Positions 8,082 to 18,176 of a stretch of 64,000 nt of DNA are shown piece after piece. The stretch is from Georgenia wutianyii (lineage in GTDB: Bacteria; Actinomycetota; Actinomycetes; Actinomycetales; Actinomycetaceae). The notes under the pieces are model-generated. The model searched no databases. It saw nothing but the letters and a program-made list of their open reading frames with translations, and was not told where the DNA came from. Each line of letters begins with the position of its first letter. The stretch's first letter is position 1. The stretch spans positions 3,224,001 to 3,288,000 of the forward strand of contig NZ_CP040899.1 in NCBI RefSeq assembly GCF_006349365.1, read 5' to 3'. The position numbers were made by a program, and so were the translations under genes.

Positions 8082-8504
8082 TCAGGAGCCGGCGACGGGC
8101 TCCACGCGCAGCGTGCAGGCGACCGCCTCGGGGCTGAGCATCGGCCCGAGGGAGGACGGCGGCGCGTCGGCGTACTTGCGGCGCAGCTCCTCGTCGATGC
8201 GGTGCTGGACCGGGTCCTCCGCGGTCAGCGACGTCGTCGCCACCGGCTCGCGGCGCAGCTCGAGCGCAGCGCGCCGGTCGCGCTCGGCGAGGTGCCCGTC
8301 CCCCATCGCGAAGGCCACCGGACGCCCGGCGAGCACGTGGCGGTACCACCACGAGCCGGGCCCGTAGGCGGAGCGCAGGTAGGGCACGCCGTCGACCACC
8401 ACCGACCAGATCGGGGTGGCTATGGGCTCACCGTTCGCGCGGGTCGTCACGATCGCCACGACCTCGGTCCGGTCGAGCAGGTCCACCACGTCGTCGAAGC
8501 TCAT
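8082..8504 (-). CDS. DUF2255-like / FMN-binding split-barrel protein
   Basis: 140 aa. VVAIVTTRANGEPIATPIWS, VVDGVPYLRSAYGPGSWWYR and a following Gly-rich strand resemble DUF2255 and the pyridoxamine-phosphate-oxidase-like split barrels; the Gly-Ser-Trp-Trp-Tyr motif is typical of DUF2255. The C-terminal part (IDEELRRKYADAP) is the helix seen in that family. No catalytic residues are known. It may bind a flavin or related cofactor, but this is inference. The start is ATG at 8504, with no strong ribosome site. Confidence 0.65.
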   Translation of the reverse strand: MSFDDVVDLLDRTEVVAIVTTRANGEPIATPIWSVVVDGVPYLRSAYGPGSWWYRHVLAGRPVAFAMGDGHLAERDRRAALELRREPVATTSLTAEDPVQHRIDEELRRKYADAPPSSLGPMLSPEAVACTLRVEPVAGS

Positions 8505-8546
8505 GGGGTCGCAACAGCGGTGACCGCCGTCACATTCCCCGGAGCG

Positions 8547-8632
8547 TTCCTGCCACCATCCCGGCGGGCGGGCGCGTGTCGCGCCCCGACGCCCGGCGTG
8601 TCGCGGGCGTGTCCCCGGGATGGTGGCAGGAA
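8547..8632. terminator. Perfect 18-bp inverted repeat downstream of gdhA
   Basis: TTCCTGCCACCATCCCGG (8547-8564) and its exact reverse complement (8615-8632) are separated by 50 nt. The right arm starts 5 nt after the gdhA stop codon. The spacer is itself G/C-rich with shorter repeats of CGTGTCGCG/GGCGTGTCG. The element could terminate gdhA transcription (minus strand), but the long spacer and lack of a T-run are atypical; it could also be a small repeat insertion. No second copy was noticed in this window. Confidence 0.5.
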
Positions 8633-8636
8633 AGGG

Positions 8637-9992
<1,356 letters not shown>

Positions 9993-10028
9993 TCAGGCGT
10001 GCCCGGCCCGGTGGGCATGGCGGTGGGC

Positions 10029-12356
10029 TCAGCCGAAGTGGGCGGGGAGGGTCGCCGTGGCGGCCTCCCGGAGCTCGGTGAGCGGGAAGGTTGCGACACC
10101 GTCGATGTCGAGCACCGGGCGGCCCTCGACCGACTCGGGGCCGGTGTCGTCGGTCGTCCCGATCCGCAGCAACGGGACTCCGCGGGCGGTGCACAGGTCC
10201 TGGAGGTGGACCTCCTGACTGCGGGGCACCGAGACCAGCGCGCGGGCCCCACTCTCGGAGAAGAGGGCCGTCGCGAGGTCGATCCCGTCGCGCTCGCACA
10301 GGTCGGCGAGCGAGACACGCGCGCCGACTCCGAAGCGCAGGCAGGAGTCGACGAGCGCCTGGGCGAGGCCGCCGGCCGACAGGTCGTGGGCGGACTCGAC
10401 GATCTGGTCGCGCGAGGCGTTGACGAGCACGGCGGCGAGGCGGCGCTCGGCGGCGAGGTCGACGGCCGGCGGCCGGCCGCCGAGGTGGCCGTGGACGACG
10501 TCGGCCCACGCGGAGCCGGAGAGCTCCTCGGCGGTCGTGCCGAGCAGGTAGACGGCGCGTCCGGGGGCGCCCCAGCCGGAGCGGGTGGCGCGGGTGACGT
10601 CGTCGATGACCCCGAGGACCCCGACGACGGGGGTCGGGTTGATCGAGGAGTCGACCCGGCCCGGGGAGCCGGTGCCGTTGTAGAGGGAGACGTTGCCGCC
10701 GGTGACGGGGACGCCGAGCTCGGCGCACGCGTCGGCCAGGCCGGTGATCGCCTGGACGAGCTGCCACATGGCGTCCGGGTCCTCGGGGGAGCCGAAGTTC
10801 AGGCAGTCGGTGACGGCGGCCGGCTGGGCGCCGACGGTCGCGACGTTGCGGTAGGCCTCGGCCAGCGCCTGCTGCGCCCCGGTGTAGGGGTCGAGCTTGG
10901 TGAAGCGGCCGTTGGCGTCGGTGCTGATCGCCACGCCGAGCCCGGTCGCCTCGTCGACGCGGACCACGCCGGCGTCGTCGGGCTGGGCGAGGGCGGTGTT
11001 GCCCTGGACGTAGCGGTCGTACTGGTCGGTGACCCAGGACTTGCTCGCGAGGTTCGGCGAGGCGGTGAGGCGCAGCACCTGCTCGCGCAGCTCCTCCGGG
11101 GCCGTCGGCCGGGGCAGCTGCTCGGCGGCGTCGGCGTTGAGCGCGTCCTGCCAGGCAGGGCGCGCGTAGGGGCGGTCGTAGACCGGGCCCTCGTGGGCGA
11201 CGGTGCGGGGGTCGACGTCGACGATGCGCTCGCCGTGGTGGTCGATGACGAGGCGGCCGGTGTCGGTGACCTCGCCGATGACGGCGGCCTCGACGTTCCA
11301 GCGTCCGGTGACGGCGAGGAACTCCTCGAGCCGCTCGGGCCGCACGACGGCCATCATCCGCTCCTGCGACTCGGACATGAGGATCTCACCGGCGGTGAGC
11401 TCCTCGCGCAGGAGGACGTTCTCGAGGTGGACGTGCATGCCGCCGTCGCCGTTGGAGGCGAGCTCGGAGGTGGCGCAGGAGATGCCGGCGGCTCCGAGGT
11501 CCTGGATGCCCTCGACGACGCCCGCGGCGAAGAGCTCGAGGCAGCACTCGATGAGCACCTTCTCCATGAAGGGGTCACCGACCTGGACGGCGGGCCGCTT
11601 GGTGACGCCGCCCTCGTCGAAGGTCTCGCTGGCGAGGATGGAGGCGCCGCCGATGCCGTCGCCGCCGGTACGGGCGCCGAAGAGGACCACCTTGTTGCCG
11701 ACGCCGGAGGCGTTGGCGAGGTGGATGTCCTCGTGGCGCATGACGCCCACGCACAGCGCGTTGACCAGCGGGTTGTTCTGGTAGGAGGCGTCGAACTCGG
11801 TCTCCCCGCCGATGTTCGGCAGGCCGAGGCAGTTGCCGTAGGAGCTGATGCCGGAGACGACCCCGTGGACGACGCGCGCGGTGTCCGGGTGGTCCACGGC
11901 GCCGAAGCGCAGCTGGTCCATGACGGCCACGGGCCGGGCGCCCATCGAGATGATGTCGCGGACGATGCCGCCGACGCCGGTCGCGGCACCCTGGTGCGGC
12001 TCGACGAAGCTCGGGTGGTTGTGCGACTCGACCTTGAAGGTCACCGCCCAGCCGTCGCCGATGTCGACGACGCCGGCGTTCTCCCCGATGCCGACGAGCA
12101 GCTTCTCGCGCATCGCGTCGGTGGTCTTGTCCCCGAACTGGCGCAGGTGCGTCTTGGAGGACTTGTACGAGCAGTGCTCGGACCACATGACGGAGTACAT
12201 CGCGAGCTCGGCGGCGGTGGGACGGCGGCCGAGGATGTCGACGATGCGCTGGTACTCGTCGTCCTTGAGGCCGAGGTCGCGGTAGGGCAGGGACACCTCG
12301 GGCGTCGCCGCGGCATTGGCGACCGTGTCCGCCTGGCGCGTCTCAGTCTCGGACAC
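10029..12356 (-). CDS. purL: Phosphoribosylformylglycinamidine synthase subunit PurL
   Basis: 775 aa from GTG 12356. The ATP-dependent synthetase subunit that converts FGAR to FGAM using ammonia from PurQ, with PurS as partner. [16 protein letters not shown] (residues about 55-70), [34 protein letters not shown], and [18 protein letters not shown] in the first half, and [13 protein letters not shown] in the second, are PurL signatures. Its size is that of the small bacterial PurL without a glutaminase domain, agreeing with separate purQ and purS at 22-23 kb. A TAGATT -10 box (12398-12403, minus) probably drives it. Confidence 0.97.
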   Translation of the reverse strand: MSETETRQADTVANAAATPEVSLPYRDLGLKDDEYQRIVDILGRRPTAAELAMYSVMWSEHCSYKSSKTHLRQFGDKTTDAMREKLLVGIGENAGVVDIGDGWAVTFKVESHNHPSFVEPHQGAATGVGGIVRDIISMGARPVAVMDQLRFGAVDHPDTARVVHGVVSGISSYGNCLGLPNIGGETEFDASYQNNPLVNALCVGVMRHEDIHLANASGVGNKVVLFGARTGGDGIGGASILASETFDEGGVTKRPAVQVGDPFMEKVLIECCLELFAAGVVEGIQDLGAAGISCATSELASNGDGGMHVHLENVLLREELTAGEILMSESQERMMAVVRPERLEEFLAVTGRWNVEAAVIGEVTDTGRLVIDHHGERIVDVDPRTVAHEGPVYDRPYARPAWQDALNADAAEQLPRPTAPEELREQVLRLTASPNLASKSWVTDQYDRYVQGNTALAQPDDAGVVRVDEATGLGVAISTDANGRFTKLDPYTGAQQALAEAYRNVATVGAQPAAVTDCLNFGSPEDPDAMWQLVQAITGLADACAELGVPVTGGNVSLYNGTGSPGRVDSSINPTPVVGVLGVIDDVTRATRSGWGAPGRAVYLLGTTAEELSGSAWADVVHGHLGGRPPAVDLAAERRLAAVLVNASRDQIVESAHDLSAGGLAQALVDSCLRFGVGARVSLADLCERDGIDLATALFSESGARALVSVPRSQEVHLQDLCTARGVPLLRIGTTDDTGPESVEGRPVLDIDGVATFPLTELREAATATLPAHFG

Positions 12357-12466
12357 GGGGACCCCGCAGCGGGAGGGCGATGGGAAGCACGGCCGACAAT
12401 CTACCGCGCGTGCGCGAGGCACTCCTCACCGGTGCCACCAGGCGGACCACGCCGGCGGGCGTGGGG

Positions 12467-12516
12467 CCCGGCCCCGCGCGGCGCAGCCCGGGGGGAGGCA
12501 GGCGCGCGGGGCCGGG
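12467..12516. terminator. GC-rich hairpin downstream of the acyl-CoA oxidase-like gene
   Basis: CCCGGCCCCGCGCG (12467-12480) pairs perfectly with CGCGCGGGGCCGGG (12503-12516), with a 22-nt loop. It begins 4 nt past the stop codon of the acyl-CoA gene (minus strand) and upstream of the purL promoter, so it probably insulates purL. Confidence 0.6.
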
Positions 12517-12520
12517 GTCC

Positions 12521-14677
12521 TCAGCCGGCGGCGACCCGCTCGGGCAGTGCGCGCCGGCGGCGCAGGTGGGACGCGGCCTCCTCCTGGCGCTCACGCTCGG
12601 CGCCCGAGGCGATCGGGGCACGCAGGTGGGCGTCGGTGTAGCCGAACGCGTCGACGAGGTCGACGGCGTGCGGCCGCAGCCGGGTGAGGAGGCGGTTGAT
12701 GTAGCCGGTGACCACCCGGGCCCGCTGCGCGGTGAGCCGCCCGTTGATGAGGTACCAGGCGAGGTTGCGCTCGATGCGCTCCAGGCCGTAGAGGTCGCGC
12801 AGCCAGGTGAGCACCTCACGGGTCGTGCCCTCGGGCACTGTGGGCAGCGCGGCGGTGAACGCCTCCCACAGGAGCAGCTCGGCGTGCGCCTTCGCGGTGG
12901 CGATGAGCTCGTCCTGGTGGGCGTTGAAGACCTCCGTCGCCTCCTCCGGCGAGGCGTCCTTGACCTCGCGCAGGGCTCCGGCGATGGCGGCGACCATCGT
13001 CTCGACGCGGTCCTCGAGCAGCTCGCGCTGCACGTCGGGGTCGCGCAGGTGGCCGGCGGAGCGGGCGGCGGACCCGGAGTCGACGACGGACTGCGCGGCG
13101 CGCCGCAGCGGGGTGCGGTGCAGCGCGAGGTCCCCGGCGCGGGCGGCGACGAACCGGGCGGCGCCAGCGACGTCGATCTTGCCCATCGCCTTGCCGTAGT
13201 CGGTGAGCAGCCGCTTGCCGACGAGCTGGAGCAGGACGTTGTTGTCCCCCTCGAAGGTCGTGTAGACGTCGAAGTCCTGGCGCCAGGTGACGAGTCGGTT
13301 CTCGGCCATGAACCCGGCCCCGCCGCATGCCTCACGGCTCTCCTGGAGCGTCTCCATGGCGAGCCACGTCGTCGTCGGCTTGAGCGCGGCGGCGAGGGTC
13401 TCGAGGTCCTGGCGCGACTCGTCGTCGTCGTGCTCGCCGCTGAAGACCTCGTGGAAGCGCTGGAGCAGGCCGAGCTGGGCGAACCCGGCGGCGTACGTGC
13501 GGGCGAGGAGCGGCAGGAGACGGCGCTGGTGGCGCTGGTAGTCCAGCAGCGTGACCTCGCGGTTCTCGTCGGCGCCGGTGAACTGGCGGCGCTCGTCGCC
13601 GTAGCGCACGGCGATGGACAGCGCGGCCTTGCTCACCCCGACTGCCGCCCCGCCGAGGGACACCCGGCCCTGGACGAGGGTGCCGAGCATGGTGAAGAAG
13701 CGGCGGCCCTTGCTCGCGATCGGGGAGGAGTAGGTGCCGTCGGGCGCGACGTCGCCGTAGCGGCGCAGGAGGTTCTCCCGCGGCACGCGCACGTGGTCGA
13801 ACCACAGCTGGCCGTTGTCGATGCCGTTGAGCCCGCCCTTGGGGCCGTCGTCGCGGCCACCGATGCCGGGCAGGAAGCGCAGCTCGCCGTCCTCGCCGCG
13901 CTCGCGGAGGGGCACGTACAGGGCGTGGACTCCGTGGTTGCGTCCCTTGGTGACGAGCTGGGCGAAGACGACGGCGGCAAGCCCGTGCAGCGCCGCGTTG
14001 CCGATGTACTCCTTCCTCGCCGCGGCGAACGGGGTGTGGAGGACGAACTCCTCGGTCTGCGGGTCGTAGGTGGCGGTCGTCGCGATCGAGGCGACGTCCG
14101 AGCCGTGGCCGACCTCGGTCATCGCGAAGCAGCCGGGCACCTCCAGGCTCATGATCCCCGGGAGCCAGCGCGCGTGCTGCTCGGGCACGCCGAGGTGCTG
14201 GACGGCGGAGCCGAACAGCCCCCACTGCACCCCGCCCTTGATCTGGATGGACGGGTCGCCGAGGAAGAGCTCCTCGAACCCGGCGAGGTTGCCGCCCGGG
14301 TCTCCCCCGCCGCCGACCTCGCGGGGGAAGCCGCGCAGCACGTCGCCGCGGTCGAGGATCAGGTGGAGCTGCTCGAGGACGCGGGCACGGTGCTCGGCGA
14401 CCGACTGGTCGGGCAGGCGGTGGAACGCGGGGTCGAGCGCGAGGTCGCGGCTGGCGCGGCGCCGCTCGCGCCAGCGCCCGTCGATGAGGTCGGCGACGGC
14501 GCGGACGTCGAGCTCCCCCTCGGCGCTGTCGGGAGAGCCGGCGCTCACGCCGAGCACCGGCGCGCTGGGCGGGGTCGCGACGGCGGCACCGACGGGGGCG
14601 TCGACGTCGGGCATGAGGGGGCGGGCGGACCGCTCGCGGACGACGGCGTCGTCCTCGGCGGGGGTGGTGGCGGTCAT
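12521..14677 (-). CDS. Acyl-CoA dehydrogenase/oxidase family flavoprotein
   Basis: 718 aa from ATG 14677. The flavin-binding core has CFAMTEVGHGSDVASIATTA (residues about 165-184) and GDNNVLLQLVGKRLL late in the middle domain, with TMLGTLVQGRVSLGGAAVG between them, the pattern of acyl-CoA oxidases. The protein is longer than ordinary acyl-CoA dehydrogenases and has an ACOX-like C-terminal helical domain. It should catalyse the first oxidation of a fatty acyl-CoA. Its start overlaps the stop of the upstream TetR gene (ATGA). The locus corresponds in order to the mycobacterial HtdX-FabG4-FadA2-FadE5 group. Oxidase versus dehydrogenase cannot be decided from sequence here. Confidence 0.85.
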   Translation of the reverse strand: MTATTPAEDDAVVRERSARPLMPDVDAPVGAAVATPPSAPVLGVSAGSPDSAEGELDVRAVADLIDGRWRERRRASRDLALDPAFHRLPDQSVAEHRARVLEQLHLILDRGDVLRGFPREVGGGGDPGGNLAGFEELFLGDPSIQIKGGVQWGLFGSAVQHLGVPEQHARWLPGIMSLEVPGCFAMTEVGHGSDVASIATTATYDPQTEEFVLHTPFAAARKEYIGNAALHGLAAVVFAQLVTKGRNHGVHALYVPLRERGEDGELRFLPGIGGRDDGPKGGLNGIDNGQLWFDHVRVPRENLLRRYGDVAPDGTYSSPIASKGRRFFTMLGTLVQGRVSLGGAAVGVSKAALSIAVRYGDERRQFTGADENREVTLLDYQRHQRRLLPLLARTYAAGFAQLGLLQRFHEVFSGEHDDDESRQDLETLAAALKPTTTWLAMETLQESREACGGAGFMAENRLVTWRQDFDVYTTFEGDNNVLLQLVGKRLLTDYGKAMGKIDVAGAARFVAARAGDLALHRTPLRRAAQSVVDSGSAARSAGHLRDPDVQRELLEDRVETMVAAIAGALREVKDASPEEATEVFNAHQDELIATAKAHAELLLWEAFTAALPTVPEGTTREVLTWLRDLYGLERIERNLAWYLINGRLTAQRARVVTGYINRLLTRLRPHAVDLVDAFGYTDAHLRAPIASGAERERQEEAASHLRRRRALPERVAAG

Positions 14678-15432
14678 GTGTGGTCTCCGATCGCGTCGTC
14701 GGGTCGGGTGGTGGTCGTGCGGGCACGGCGGGCGACGCCGGCCGCCCCCGTCCAGAGCCAGTCGGTGATGCGGGCGCCGAGGGCGGCGCGGTCCATCGCG
14801 GCGATCTCGTCCTCGGTGCCGCGGTCGGCCGCGCCCTGCGGCTCGGGTGCCGCCGCGCCGGCGCGGGCGGCGATCCAGCGCTCGGCGACGCTGCGGACGT
14901 GACCGACGACGCCGGCCGCCCACAGGGCGGCGAGCGCCTGGTCGGTGGCGCTGCGCGCGCCGCCGTGGCGCAGCACGGGCAGGAGCGCCTCGGCGACGAT
15001 GTCCTCGATCTCCGCGACGAACCCGCGCAGGGCGCCGGCCGTGGCTGCGGCCCCGGGCTGGGTGACGAAGGCGTAGACCGAGGCGGAGGACTCGACGATG
15101 CCGAGGTAGACGTCGACCATCGCGGCGATCCGGTCGCGCGGGCGGGTGACGCGCTCGCTCACCTCGCCGAGCGCGGCGCGCAGCTCGTCGATGACGGCGT
15201 CCCCGACGGCGCCCTGGAGGCCGGACTTGTCGGTGAAGTAGCGGTAGATGATCGACTTCGAGGTGCCGATCTCGGCGGCGAGGTCGTCCATCGACAGGTC
15301 CGGGCCGCGGTGGTGCACGGCGCGGCGCGCAGCGCGCACGAGCTCGGCCCGCCGCGAGCTGCGGTGGGCGGCCCAGCGCGCGTCGCGCCCGTCGACGCGG
15401 ACGTCCTCCCCATCATCGGGTGTGCTCGGCAT
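14674..15432 (-). CDS. TetR-family regulator of the fatty-acid locus
   Basis: 252 aa from ATG 15432. The N-terminal HTH reads LVRAARRAVHHRGPDLSMDD then LAAEIGTSKSIIYRYFTDKS (residues about 30-70), a typical TetR DNA-binding domain; a ligand domain follows with WAAGVVGHVRSVAERWI. It forms an operon with the acyl-CoA oxidase-like gene, which overlaps by 4 bp, and is divergent from the thiolase gene across 84 bp that hold a 31-bp palindrome. Most likely it represses both transcripts and is released by an acyl-CoA ligand. This is inferred from arrangement, not shown. Confidence 0.88.
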   Translation of the reverse strand: MPSTPDDGEDVRVDGRDARWAAHRSSRRAELVRAARRAVHHRGPDLSMDDLAAEIGTSKSIIYRYFTDKSGLQGAVGDAVIDELRAALGEVSERVTRPRDRIAAMVDVYLGIVESSASVYAFVTQPGAAATAGALRGFVAEIEDIVAEALLPVLRHGGARSATDQALAALWAAGVVGHVRSVAERWIAARAGAAAPEPQGAADRGTEDEIAAMDRAALGARITDWLWTGAAGVARRARTTTTRPDDAIGDHT

Positions 15433-15435
15433 CAC

Positions 15436-15466
15436 GAAACCGACAGTATCAGGTACTCTCGGTTTC
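15436..15466. promoter_or_regulatory. Palindromic operator, probable site of the adjacent TetR regulator
   Basis: An imperfect 31-bp palindrome centred at 15451 with perfect 8-bp ends GAAACCGA and TCGGTTTC and matching inner AGTA/TACT blocks. It starts 4 nt from the TetR start codon (minus strand) and lies 51 nt before the thiolase start, so occupancy would block both divergent promoters. Site size and position fit a TetR dimer or dimer pair. Confidence 0.75.
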
Positions 15467-15516
15467 ACGATGGACAAGGGACTTCGGTCCCACCCGCAAC
15501 GAGAAGGAACAACGAC

Positions 15517-16815
15517 GTGACCTCATCTCCCCGCCCGGCGGTCGTCGTCGGCGCGAACCGCATCCCGTTCGCCCGCGCCGGCGGCCGGTACGCCTCCTCG
15601 TCGAACAAAGACATGCTCACCGCCGCCCTCGAGGGTCTCGTCGCCCGCTTCGGGCTGGCCGGGGAGCGTCTGGACGACGTGAGCGCCGGCGCCGTCCTCA
15701 AGCACTCCCGGGACTTCAACCTCGCCCGCGAGGTCGTCCTCGGCTCCTCCCTCGACCCGCACACCCCCGCCTTCGACGTCCAGCGCGCGTGCGCGACCGG
15801 GCTCGAGGCCGTCGTCGGGGTGAGCAACAAGATCGCCCTCGGCCAGGCCGAGGCCGGCATCGCCGGTGGCGTCGACTCCGCCTCCGACGCCCCCATCGTC
15901 GTCTCCGACCGGCTGCGCGCCGCGATCCTGCGCGCCTCCCGCGCCAAGACCCTGCCCGAGCGGCTCAAGGCGATCTCCGCGATCCGCCCGCGCGACCTCG
16001 CGCCGGTGGCCCCGGACACCGCCGAGCCGCGCACCGGGATGAGCATGGGCCAGCACCAGGCCGTCACCACCGAGCGGTGGGGCATCACCCGTGAGGCCCA
16101 GGACGCCCTCGCCCTCGCCTCCCACCAGAACCTCGCCGCCGCCTACGACCGCGGCTTCTTCGACGACCTCCTCACCCCCTACCGGGGCATCACGCGCGAC
16201 GAGTTCCTCCGCCCGGACACCTCGCTGGACAAGCTCGGCAAGCTCCGCACCGCGTTCACCGCGCCGGGCAGCGACAACCCGACGATGACGGCCGGCAACT
16301 CCACGCCGCTGTCCGACGGCGCCTCCACCGTCCTGCTCGCGACCGAGGAGTGGGCCGGTGAGCGCGGGCTGCCGACCCTCGCCCGCGTCGTCGACTCCCA
16401 GACCGCCGCGGTCGACTTCACCAGCGGCGCCGAGGGCCTGCTCATGGGCGGCTGCTACGCCGTCCCGCGGCTGCTCGAGCGCCAGGGGCTCGCCCTGGAG
16501 GACTTCGACTTCGTCGAGATCCACGAGGCGTTCGCCGCCACCGTCCTCGCCACCCTCGCGGCGTGGAACGACGCCGAGTTCTGCCGCGAGCGCCTCGGGC
16601 GCGGCCCGCTCGGCACCGTCGCGCCGGAGCGGCTCAACGTCACCGGCTCCTCCCTCGCCGCCGGCCACCCGTTCGGGGCCACCGGCGGACGCATCGTCGG
16701 CACGCTCGCCAAGCTCCTCGCCGAGAAGAAGGCCGCGACCGGCGCCCCCGTCCGCGGCCTCATCTCCGTGTGCGCCGCCGGCGGGCAGGCCACCGCGATG
16801 ATCCTGGAGGCGTGA
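15517..16815 (+). CDS. fadA2: Acetyl-CoA C-acyltransferase (FadA2/FadI-type thiolase)
   Basis: 432 aa, GTG start with GAAGGA upstream. A beta-ketothiolase: the nucleophilic Cys is C92 in DVQRACATGLEAVVGVSNK; the second Cys lies in ISVCAAGGQATAMILEA at the C-terminus; the catalytic His motifs are FVEIHEAFAA and AAGHPFGATGGR. TAGNSTPLSDGAS is also typical. It cleaves 3-ketoacyl-CoA or, in reverse, condenses acetyl-CoA units. First gene of a three-gene operon with TGATG overlaps to fabG4 and htdX; the set could elongate or degrade fatty acyl chains. Confidence 0.93.
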   Translation: MTSSPRPAVVVGANRIPFARAGGRYASSSNKDMLTAALEGLVARFGLAGERLDDVSAGAVLKHSRDFNLAREVVLGSSLDPHTPAFDVQRACATGLEAVVGVSNKIALGQAEAGIAGGVDSASDAPIVVSDRLRAAILRASRAKTLPERLKAISAIRPRDLAPVAPDTAEPRTGMSMGQHQAVTTERWGITREAQDALALASHQNLAAAYDRGFFDDLLTPYRGITRDEFLRPDTSLDKLGKLRTAFTAPGSDNPTMTAGNSTPLSDGASTVLLATEEWAGERGLPTLARVVDSQTAAVDFTSGAEGLLMGGCYAVPRLLERQGLALEDFDFVEIHEAFAATVLATLAAWNDAEFCRERLGRGPLGTVAPERLNVTGSSLAAGHPFGATGGRIVGTLAKLLAEKKAATGAPVRGLISVCAAGGQATAMILEA

Positions 16816-18176
16816 TGAGCGACAAGTACCTCGACCTCGTGTCCCGCGGCTGGGGCAGGTCGGCCGCGAAGAAGCTCGGTCTGCCCCAGCCGGCGCGGCT
16901 GCGGCGCACCGACGCCGCCCGGGTCGACCAGCCGCTCGTCCCCGGCCCCGTCCTCGTGCTCGACGACGGCGTCTCGACGGCGGCGTCCGACACCGTCGCC
17001 GAGACGCTCCTCGGCTGGGAGCTCGACGTGCGCCGCGACCCCGACGAGCTCGGCAAGGGCAAGCGCTGGGGCGCCGTCGTCCTCGTCCTCACCGGGGCGA
17101 CCTCCCCGGCCGACCTGGGCGAGCCCGCCCTCGCCCTCGGCGGCGTGCTGCGCCGCCTGGCGCCCGGGGCGCGCGTCGTCACCGTCTCGCGCCGCGCCGC
17201 CGACGCGACCGAGCCGGCCGTCGTCGCCGCGCGGCTCGGGGTCGACGGGTTCCTCCGCTCGCTGGCCAAGGAGCTGCGCGCCGGAGCCACCGCCAACGGC
17301 ATCGTCCTGGCCGACGGCGTCCCCCTGGACGCCCCCTCGGCGCTCGGCACGCTCCGCTTCTTCCTCTCCGCCCGCTCGGCGTTCGTCGACGGCCAGCTCC
17401 TCGAGGTCGGCTCCGCCGACGGCGAGGTCCCGGCCGACTGGACCCGTCCCCTCGCCGGGACGGTCGCCGTCGTCACGGGCGCGGCCCGCGGGATCGGCGC
17501 GGCGGTCGTCCGCGTCCTGGCCCGCGACGGCGCGCGCGTCGTCGGGGTCGACGTCCCCGCGGCGGGCGACTCCCTGAGCCAGGTGATGAACGAGGTGCGC
17601 GGCAGCGCCCTGCAGCTCGACATCACCGCCCCGGACGCCGCCGAGCGGATCCTCGAGCACGTCGCCGACCGCTACGGCCGCCTCGACGTCGTCGTCCACA
17701 ACGCCGGGATCCTGCGCGACAAGCTGCTCGCGAACATGTCCGAGGACAAGTGGAAGGACCTGCTCGCCGTCAACATCCTCGCCCCGTTGCGGATGAACGA
17801 GACGTTCGCCGGCCAGCTCGGCACGGGCGGGCGGATCATCTCCCTCGCCTCGACGTCGGGCATCGCCGGCAACCGCGGCCAGACGAACTACGCCACGGCC
17901 AAGGCGGGCATCATCGGCATGACGCGGGCGCTCGCGCCCGTGGTCGCGCGGAGCGGAGCCACCGCCAACGCCGTCGCCCCCGGGTTCATCGAGACGGACA
18001 TGACCGCCCGGATCCCGGCCGTGCCGCGCGAGGTCGCCCGCCGGGCGAACTCGCTGCAGCAGGGCGGGCGGCCGGTCGACGTCGCCGAGGCCATCGCCTT
18101 CCTCGCCTCGCCGCAGGCCGGGGGCGTCAACGGTCAGACGCTGCGGGTGTGCGGCCAGAACCTGGTGGGCCAGTGA
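16815..18176 (+). CDS. fabG4: FabG4-type 3-oxoacyl reductase (two-domain SDR)
   Basis: 453 aa. The C-terminal half (from about residue 215) is a complete short-chain dehydrogenase: VAVVTGAARGIGAAVVRVLA for cofactor binding, VVHNAGILRD, catalytic SLASTSGIAG and NYATAKAG (Tyr-x3-Lys), and VAPGFIETDM. The N-terminal half (about 200 aa) is a degenerate Rossmann domain without the Gly motif. This two-domain size and form is that of mycobacterial FabG4 (HMwFabG), an NADH-dependent 3-ketoacyl-CoA reductase. Start and stop overlap neighbours (TGATG at both ends), showing tight translational coupling between the thiolase and the hydratase. Confidence 0.92.
   Translation: MSDKYLDLVSRGWGRSAAKKLGLPQPARLRRTDAARVDQPLVPGPVLVLDDGVSTAASDTVAETLLGWELDVRRDPDELGKGKRWGAVVLVLTGATSPADLGEPALALGGVLRRLAPGARVVTVSRRAADATEPAVVAARLGVDGFLRSLAKELRAGATANGIVLADGVPLDAPSALGTLRFFLSARSAFVDGQLLEVGSADGEVPADWTRPLAGTVAVVTGAARGIGAAVVRVLARDGARVVGVDVPAAGDSLSQVMNEVRGSALQLDITAPDAAERILEHVADRYGRLDVVVHNAGILRDKLLANMSEDKWKDLLAVNILAPLRMNETFAGQLGTGGRIISLASTSGIAGNRGQTNYATAKAGIIGMTRALAPVVARSGATANAVAPGFIETDMTARIPAVPREVARRANSLQQGGRPVDVAEAIAFLASPQAGGVNGQTLRVCGQNLVGQ

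Noticed and set aside
10091..12687. Several plus-strand ORFs over purL and the fatty-acid gene
   Set aside because: Antisense shadows, no ribosome sites, amino-acid content typical of reverse-frame GC-rich reading.
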